This document shows positions 59,537 through 64,000 of a stretch of DNA of 64,000 bases, one piece after another. The stretch lies in assembly GCA_044867345.1 (NCBI GenBank), contig JBIOUU010000186.1, forward strand, positions 4,287 through 68,286, read 5' to 3'. Source of the stretch: AC-69 sp044867345. GTDB taxonomy: Bacteria > Actinomycetota > UBA4738 > HRBIN12. The notes beneath the pieces were generated by a model. That model was not told the origin of the DNA and searched no databases. It worked only from the letters and a program-made list of their open reading frames with translations. How positions within the stretch are numbered: position 1 is the first letter of the stretch; each line of letters opens with the position of its first letter. The translations under genes were made by a program, and so were the position numbers.

Positions 59537-59559
59537 GGCGTTCGACGATGCCGAACGCC
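59537..59559. promoter_or_regulatory. Perfect 8-bp inverted repeat, candidate IclR operator
   Basis: GGCGTTCG and CGAACGCC flank a 7-base spacer in the 257-base divergent region between the DhaL/IclR operon and glpF. Its position and symmetry fit an operator for the IclR regulator. The same region has TTGACA at 59578-59583, a clear -35 for the plus strand, though the -10 is weak (GATCTT or TTGGCT). Beyond these and the GAAGGGGG site before glpF I see nothing else in this gap. Confidence 0.5.
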
Positions 59560-59723
59560 GTCTTGAACTGAATCGATTTGACATCCGAGACCGAACGATC
59601 TTGGCTTTTGTGGAAAGCGCCACCCGTGATCTTCTGACGGGAGAAAGGGGGTGAGCCCGGTATTGCTCGCCCGGGCCGAGGGGCCCAGGTTGCTTGCCCT
59701 GTCGTCTCGAGAAGGGGGTGGTC

Positions 59724-60437
59724 ATGAACCACTTGTTCTGGTCGGAGATGGTTGGCACCGGCATCCTCATCTTGTTCGGCGACGGAGTCGTCGCCGGCGT
59801 GGTGCTCAACAAGACCAAGTCGCAGAACTCGGGGTGGATCGTCATCACGTTCGGATGGGGGCTGGCCGTCGCTATCGCGGTCTATGCGGTGGGACGCTTC
59901 CCGAGCGGTGCTCTTATCAACCCGGCGGTAGCGTTGTCACTGGCCGTCACCGATCAGGGAGTGGCGTGGAAGAATCTGCCCGCGCTGATCGGTGGAGAGT
60001 TCGCAGGCGCGATTAGCGGTGCAATCCTTGTCTATCTTGCCTACTTCCCCCATTGGGCCCCGACGGAGGACCCCGGGACCAAGCTCGCCGTGTTCTGCAC
60101 GGGGCCGGCCATCCGCAACTACGCGGCCAACTTCATCACGGAGGTCATCGGGACGGGCGCCCTGCTGCTCGGCGTGCTCGCGATCCTCGGCAACGACCTG
60201 ACCACGGGCTTCGCCCCGCTGCTGATCGGCCTGCTGGTCCTGGGCATCGGCCTCTCGCTGGGCGGCCCGACCGGGTACGCCATCAACCCGGCCCGGGACC
60301 TCGGCCCCCGGATCGCGCACTTCGTCCTGCCGATCCCGGGCAAGCGCGACTCGGATTGGTCCTACGCGTGGATCCCGGTGGTGGCTCCCCTCGTAGGAGG
60401 CATCATCGGGGCGTGGTTCTACAAGGTCGCGTTCTAA
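59724..60437 (+). CDS. glpF: Glycerol facilitator (aquaglyceroporin)
   Basis: This 237-residue MIP channel has six helices and two NPA boxes, NPAVALSL (first half) and NPARDLGPR (second half). The extra Asp after the second NPA-R is the aquaglyceroporin mark. It would admit glycerol or dihydroxyacetone. The ATG at 59724 is supported by AAGGGGG at six bases. It leads the operon with dhaK, dhaL and glpK. Confidence 0.93.
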   Translation: MNHLFWSEMVGTGILILFGDGVVAGVVLNKTKSQNSGWIVITFGWGLAVAIAVYAVGRFPSGALINPAVALSLAVTDQGVAWKNLPALIGGEFAGAISGAILVYLAYFPHWAPTEDPGTKLAVFCTGPAIRNYAANFITEVIGTGALLLGVLAILGNDLTTGFAPLLIGLLVLGIGLSLGGPTGYAINPARDLGPRIAHFVLPIPGKRDSDWSYAWIPVVAPLVGGIIGAWFYKVAF

Positions 60438-60467
60438 GCTGAGCATTCAAAGCGGAAAGGAGGCCAT

Positions 60468-61469
60468 GTGAAGAAGCTGATCAACAAGCCGGAGGACGTC
60501 GTCACCGAGACGCTCCAGGGCATCGCGGCGGCACATCCAGACCTCGTACGGGTCCACACGAACCCGAACTTCATCGTTCGGGCCGATGCGCCCGTGCAGG
60601 GCAAGGCGGCCCTGGTCTCGGGGGGCGGCTCCGGCCACGAACCCATGCATGGTGGCTTCGTGGGGATGGGCATGCTCGACGCGGCGTGCCCGGGCGAGGT
60701 GTTCACCTCCCCCACCCCGGACCAGATGCTTGAAGCGACGAAGGCAGTGAACGGCGGCGCGGGCGTCGTCCACATCGTGAAGAACTACACGGGCGACGTC
60801 ATGAACTTCGACATGGCGGCCGAGATGGCCAGAGGCGAGGGCATCGAGGTCGAATCGGTCCTGGTCGACGACGACGTGGCGGTACAGGACAGCCTGTACA
60901 CCGCAGGTCGTCGAGGCGTCGGCACGACCGTGCTCATGGAGAAGATCGCCGGAGCGGCGGCGGAGGAACGTCGGGCGCTGAAGGAGGTCGCCGAGATCGC
61001 ACGGCACGTGAACGCGAACGGGCGAAGCATGGGAATGGCCCTGACTTCGTGCACGGTGCCGGCGGCCGGAAAGCCCACCTTCGAGATCGGCGACGACGAG
61101 ATCGAGATCGGCATCGGGATCCACGGCGAGCCCGGCCGGCAGCGGATGAAGCTCAAGCCGGTCCATGAGATCGTGGAGATGATGGCGGTCGCCGTCGTGG
61201 AGGACATCCCATACACGAAGGGCGACGAAGTCCTGGCGTTCGTGAACGGCATGGGCGGCACGCCCCTCATCGAGCTCTACGTGGTGTACAACGAGGTGAA
61301 CAGGTTCCTGGAGGGACGGGGCGTCAAGATCACCAGGAACCTGATCGGCTCGTACATCACGTCGCTCGAGATGGCGGGGTTCTCCATCACGCTGCTCAAG
61401 CTGGACGACGAGCTCACGAAGCTGTGGGACGCGCCGGTCAAGACCCCCGCGTTGCGCTGGGGCGTTTGA
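60468..61469 (+). CDS. dhaK: Dihydroxyacetone kinase subunit DhaK
   Basis: This 333-residue subunit binds dihydroxyacetone covalently through a His. It has KKLINKPEDVVTETLQG, VSGGGSGHEPMHGGFVG, KNYTGDVMNFDMA and EIGIGIHGEPGRQ, the last with the substrate-binding His (near residue 220). It starts with GTG after AAAGGAGG. With DhaL it phosphorylates dihydroxyacetone to DHAP. Confidence 0.95.
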   Translation: MKKLINKPEDVVTETLQGIAAAHPDLVRVHTNPNFIVRADAPVQGKAALVSGGGSGHEPMHGGFVGMGMLDAACPGEVFTSPTPDQMLEATKAVNGGAGVVHIVKNYTGDVMNFDMAAEMARGEGIEVESVLVDDDVAVQDSLYTAGRRGVGTTVLMEKIAGAAAEERRALKEVAEIARHVNANGRSMGMALTSCTVPAAGKPTFEIGDDEIEIGIGIHGEPGRQRMKLKPVHEIVEMMAVAVVEDIPYTKGDEVLAFVNGMGGTPLIELYVVYNEVNRFLEGRGVKITRNLIGSYITSLEMAGFSITLLKLDDELTKLWDAPVKTPALRWGV

Positions 61470-61521
61470 GCATCTCACGAGGCGGCCGGTCCGGATGCCG
61501 GCGAGCGTGGAAGGAGGGTCG

Positions 61522-62163
61522 GTGAGCGTCCCGTACGACCAGGTGGTCCGGTTCGTTCGGACGTTCGCCAAGGTGGTGTCGGAGAACCGGGAATACCTGA
61601 CCGACCTGGACTCCGCCATCGGCGACGCTGACCACGGGATCAACATGGATCGCGGGATGAGCGCCGCCCTCGCCAAGCTCGACGGCGTGCCGGAGGGAGA
61701 CGTCGGCAACCTGTTCAAGACGGTGGGGATGACCCTGGTCTCCACCGTGGGGGGCGCCGGGGGACCCCTGTACGGCACGCTGTTCATGCAGATGGGCATG
61801 GCCGTGACAGGAAAACCCGAGCTCTCCTCGCAGGACTGGGCCGAGGCCCTCACGAAAGGGCTGGAGGGCGTGGTCATGCGGGGGAAGGCCGAGCTCGGTG
61901 ACAAGACGATGGTCGACGCGCTGACGCCGGCTCGAGACGCATTGAAGGAGGCCCTCGACGAGGGGGCCTCCTTCGGCGACGCGCTCCGGCGCTCGGCCGC
62001 CGCGGCCGAGGAGGGGATGAAGGGCACGATCCCCCTGGTGGCCCGGAAGGGACGGGCCAGTTACCTCGGCGAGCGGAGCGCCGGCCATCAGGATCCAGGG
62101 GCCACGTCGACCTATCTGCTGCTGAAGACGGCGGTCGACACGTGGGCCGACGCCGACCCGTAG
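61522..62163 (+). CDS. dhaL: Dihydroxyacetone kinase subunit DhaL
   Basis: This 213-residue nucleotide-binding subunit has SAIGDADHGINMDRG, the three-Asp magnesium site, VGGAGGPLYGTLFM and SYLGERSAGHQDPGA. The GTG at 61522 is preferred over an ATG at 61495 because AAGGAGGG lies five bases upstream. Together with DhaK it makes DHAP. No DhaM phosphotransferase is visible in the window, so its phosphate donor is uncertain. Confidence 0.93.
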   Translation: MSVPYDQVVRFVRTFAKVVSENREYLTDLDSAIGDADHGINMDRGMSAALAKLDGVPEGDVGNLFKTVGMTLVSTVGGAGGPLYGTLFMQMGMAVTGKPELSSQDWAEALTKGLEGVVMRGKAELGDKTMVDALTPARDALKEALDEGASFGDALRRSAAAAEEGMKGTIPLVARKGRASYLGERSAGHQDPGATSTYLLLKTAVDTWADADP

Positions 62164-62191
62164 AGGAGGAAGAGGAGGAGAAGGAGGCGCC

Positions 62192-63691
62192 ATGGCGGAG
62201 TATGCAGGAGCGCTCGACCAGGGCACGACCAGCACGCGGTTCATGATCTTCGACCACAGCGGGAAGGTGGTCGGGATCGACCAGAAGGAGCACGAGCAGA
62301 TCTATCCGAAGCCCGGGTTGGTCGAGCACGACCCGATGGAGATCTGGCAGCGCTCCGAGGATGTCATCACCGGAGGCCTGAAGAAGGCCAAGATCAAGGC
62401 GAGCGACCTCGCAGCGGTGGGCATCACGAACCAGCGCGAGACCACCGTGGTATGGGAGAAGTCCTCGGGCAAGCCGGTCTACAACGCCATCGTGTGGCAG
62501 GACACGCGGACCGACAAGATCTGCAACGACCTTGCCAAGGACGGCGGCCAGGACCGGTTCCGTTCGAAGGTCGGGCTCCCGCTCGCCACGTACTTCTCGG
62601 GGCCGAAGATCAAGTGGATCCTCGACAACGTCGACGGCGTGCGCGAGCGCGCCCAGCGGGGCGAGGTGCTGTTCGGCAACATCGACACCTGGTGCATCTG
62701 GAACCTCACCGGCGGCCCGGACGGCGGGGCGCACGTCACCGATGTGTCCAACGCCAGCCGGACCATGCTCATGAACCTGGAGACGCTCGACTGGGACGAC
62801 GAGATCCTGGGCATCATGGGCGTCCCCCGGGCCATGCTGCCGCAGATCAAGGCCTCGAGCGAGGTCTACGGTGAGGCCAAGGGCGCGCTGGCGGGGATCC
62901 CGGTAGCCGGCGACCTCGGCGACCAGCAGGCGGCGCTGTTCGGCCAGACCGCCTTCGACGTCGGCGACGCCAAGAACACCTACGGCACCGGGAACTTCAT
63001 GCTCCTGAACACGGGAACGAAGCCCGTCCAGTCCAAGAGCGGCTTGCTCACGACGCTCGGGTACAAGATCGGCAGCCAGCCCGCCGTCTACTGCCTGGAA
63101 GGCGCCATCGCCATCACCGGCGCCCTCGTGCAGTGGCTGCGGGACAACCTGGGGCTGATCAAGAAGTCGCCCGAGGTGGAGGATCTCGCCAAGACGGTGG
63201 AGGACAACGGCGGGATCTACTTCGTGCCGGCCTTCTCCGGCCTGTTCGCCCCGTACTGGAGGGGCGACGCCCGTGGCGCGATCGTGGGGCTCACGCGGTA
63301 CGTCAACAGGGGCCACATCGCCCGGGCGGCCCTGGAGGCCACGGCATGGCAGACCCGCGAGGTGCTGGATGCCATGAACGCGGACTCCGGCGTCGCGCTG
63401 AAGGAGCTGAAGGTCGACGGCGGCATGGTCTACAACGACCTGCTGATGCAGTTCCAGGCCGACGTCCTCGGCGTGCCCGTGATCCGGCCGAGCGTGGCCG
63501 AGACCACGGCGCTGGGCGCGGCCTACGCGGCAGGCCTTGCCGTCGGGTTCTGGAAGGAGGTCAACGACCTGCGGGCCAACTGGGGCAAGGACAAGGACTG
63601 GAGCCCCAAGATGGACAAGGCCGAGGTCGATCGGGAGTACAAGCAGTGGAAGAAGGCCGTCACCCGCACCTTCGACTGGGTGGAGGAGTAG
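62192..63691 (+). CDS. glpK: Glycerol kinase
   Basis: This 499-residue FGGY-family kinase phosphorylates glycerol to glycerol-3-phosphate. Motifs are GALDQGTTSTRFMIFD, ITNQRETTVVWE, and KVDGGMVYNDLLMQFQAD, with YGTGNFMLLNTG as the hexokinase-type nucleotide site. It has a purine-rich site (GAGGAGAAGGAGG) before the ATG. It ends the operon with a glycerol uptake channel and DHA kinase. Confidence 0.96.
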   Translation: MAEYAGALDQGTTSTRFMIFDHSGKVVGIDQKEHEQIYPKPGLVEHDPMEIWQRSEDVITGGLKKAKIKASDLAAVGITNQRETTVVWEKSSGKPVYNAIVWQDTRTDKICNDLAKDGGQDRFRSKVGLPLATYFSGPKIKWILDNVDGVRERAQRGEVLFGNIDTWCIWNLTGGPDGGAHVTDVSNASRTMLMNLETLDWDDEILGIMGVPRAMLPQIKASSEVYGEAKGALAGIPVAGDLGDQQAALFGQTAFDVGDAKNTYGTGNFMLLNTGTKPVQSKSGLLTTLGYKIGSQPAVYCLEGAIAITGALVQWLRDNLGLIKKSPEVEDLAKTVEDNGGIYFVPAFSGLFAPYWRGDARGAIVGLTRYVNRGHIARAALEATAWQTREVLDAMNADSGVALKELKVDGGMVYNDLLMQFQADVLGVPVIRPSVAETTALGAAYAAGLAVGFWKEVNDLRANWGKDKDWSPKMDKAEVDREYKQWKKAVTRTFDWVEE

Positions 63692-63778
63692 AGGAGGCCG
63701 CGTAACGAAGACGGAGCCCGGCGAGACCCAGATCCCGGGCAGCCCCAAGGGGGGCATCCCTTCCGAAAGGAGGGAGCG

Positions 63779-63970
63779 ATGAAGGACGACCAGGAGGGCG
63801 ACTTCGCGGCCGGCCAGGAGACCGAGCACCCGGAGGAGCACCGCAAGGGCGATTTCGCCGAGGGCCAGGAGAAGGAGCACGAGCAGCACAAGGAAGGGGA
63901 CTTCGCCGAGGGTCAGGAGAAGGAGCACGAGGAGCACAAGAAGGGCTCCTTCGACGAGGGCCAGGGCTAG
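63779..63970 (+). CDS. Small acidic repeat protein (63 aa)
   Basis: This 63-residue protein is made of three repeats of about 16 residues, GDFAAGQETEHPEEHRK, then GDFAEGQEKEHEQHKE, then GDFAEGQEKEHEEHKK, and a final GSFDEGQG. The composition is Glu/His/Lys/Gln-rich, so it is probably disordered. It has a strong AAAGGAGGG site before its ATG and lies about 90 bases after glpK. No family recognised; His and Glu could bind metal. Confidence 0.65.
   Translation: MKDDQEGDFAAGQETEHPEEHRKGDFAEGQEKEHEQHKEGDFAEGQEKEHEEHKKGSFDEGQG
63797..63964 (+). repeat. Tandem ~48-bp repeats in the small acidic protein gene
   Basis: The unit GDFxxGQExEHxxHK repeats three full times plus a partial, with units of 51, 48 and 48 bases. 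DNA similarity between units two and three is very high, indicating recent duplication. Confidence 0.75.
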
Positions 63971-64000
63971 CTCGTGACGTGGGGCGCGGGGTGGGGGGGG

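Noticed and set aside
1..64000. Mobile element or prophage
   Set aside because: No transposase, integrase, terminal inverted repeats, att-like repeats beside the tRNA, or phage structural gene was found. The AlpA-like protein at 31780-32139 alone is not evidence for one.

Overview
This is a 64 kb stretch of GC-rich, very densely coded chromosomal DNA from an actinobacterium (Actinomycetota), probably an uncultured or deep-branching one. The evidence is a WhiB protein, a SigR/RsrA-type sigma/anti-sigma pair, UPF0182 next to a PDZ/Lon-like protease, a DUF2342 zincin, DUF5319, a Ku/LigD pair, an actinobacterial-order arg cluster and MreB (so probably rod-shaped). I see no phage, insertion sequence, integrase or CRISPR array. 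No gap between genes exceeds 300 bases; the longest is 59467-59723.

Layout. 1-3.7 kb: partial GDPD, WhiB, endonuclease III, ABM-like protein, S51 peptidase and PIG-L deacetylase. 3.5-4.7 kb: small zinc protein, anti-sigma and sigma factor, divergent from ftsH. 6.8-12.5 kb: a glycosyltransferase with a cysteinyl-tRNA-synthetase-like tail, a cNMP-binding protein, an adenylate cyclase/ATPase, DUF4242, a histone-H1-like protein, initiator tRNA-Met and methylglyoxal synthase. 12.5-20.5 kb: UPF0182, Lon-like protease, mreB coupled to moaE, DUF2342. 20.5-21.7 kb: DAHP synthase behind a leader peptide with a Trp-Phe-Phe-Tyr run and a terminator. 21.7-28.2 kb: upp, a BMP-type nucleoside ABC importer, then an isochorismatase-like hydrolase and NCS1 permease. 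29.8-36.7 kb: small enzymes and regulators, then glnB-glnD. 36.8-40.3 kb: divergent ku and ligD. 40.3-42.9 kb: DUF5319, PIG-L and membrane/lipoproteins. 43-49.3 kb: argC-J-B-R-G-H behind an ArgR operator. 49.4-55.8 kb: secreted protein, a small conserved basic protein broken by an in-frame amber codon, bactofilin-like protein, C45 hydrolase, TldD/TldE, CBS protein. 55.8-59.5 kb: NDH-2, PHP phosphoesterase, IclR regulator and DhaL. 59.7-64 kb: glpF-dhaK-dhaL-glpK and a small acidic repeat protein.

Genes within operons mostly join through ATGA, GTGA or TGATG overlaps, and several convergent genes overlap at their stops. Many first genes have a -10-like hexamer only 6-7 bases before the start codon, which points to leaderless mRNAs. 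The strongest unusual signals are the aromatic leader peptide/attenuator before DAHP synthase, the amber-interrupted small gene at 49966-50202, glnD having no usual start codon before its catalytic motif, and the CysRS-tail/glycosyltransferase fusion.
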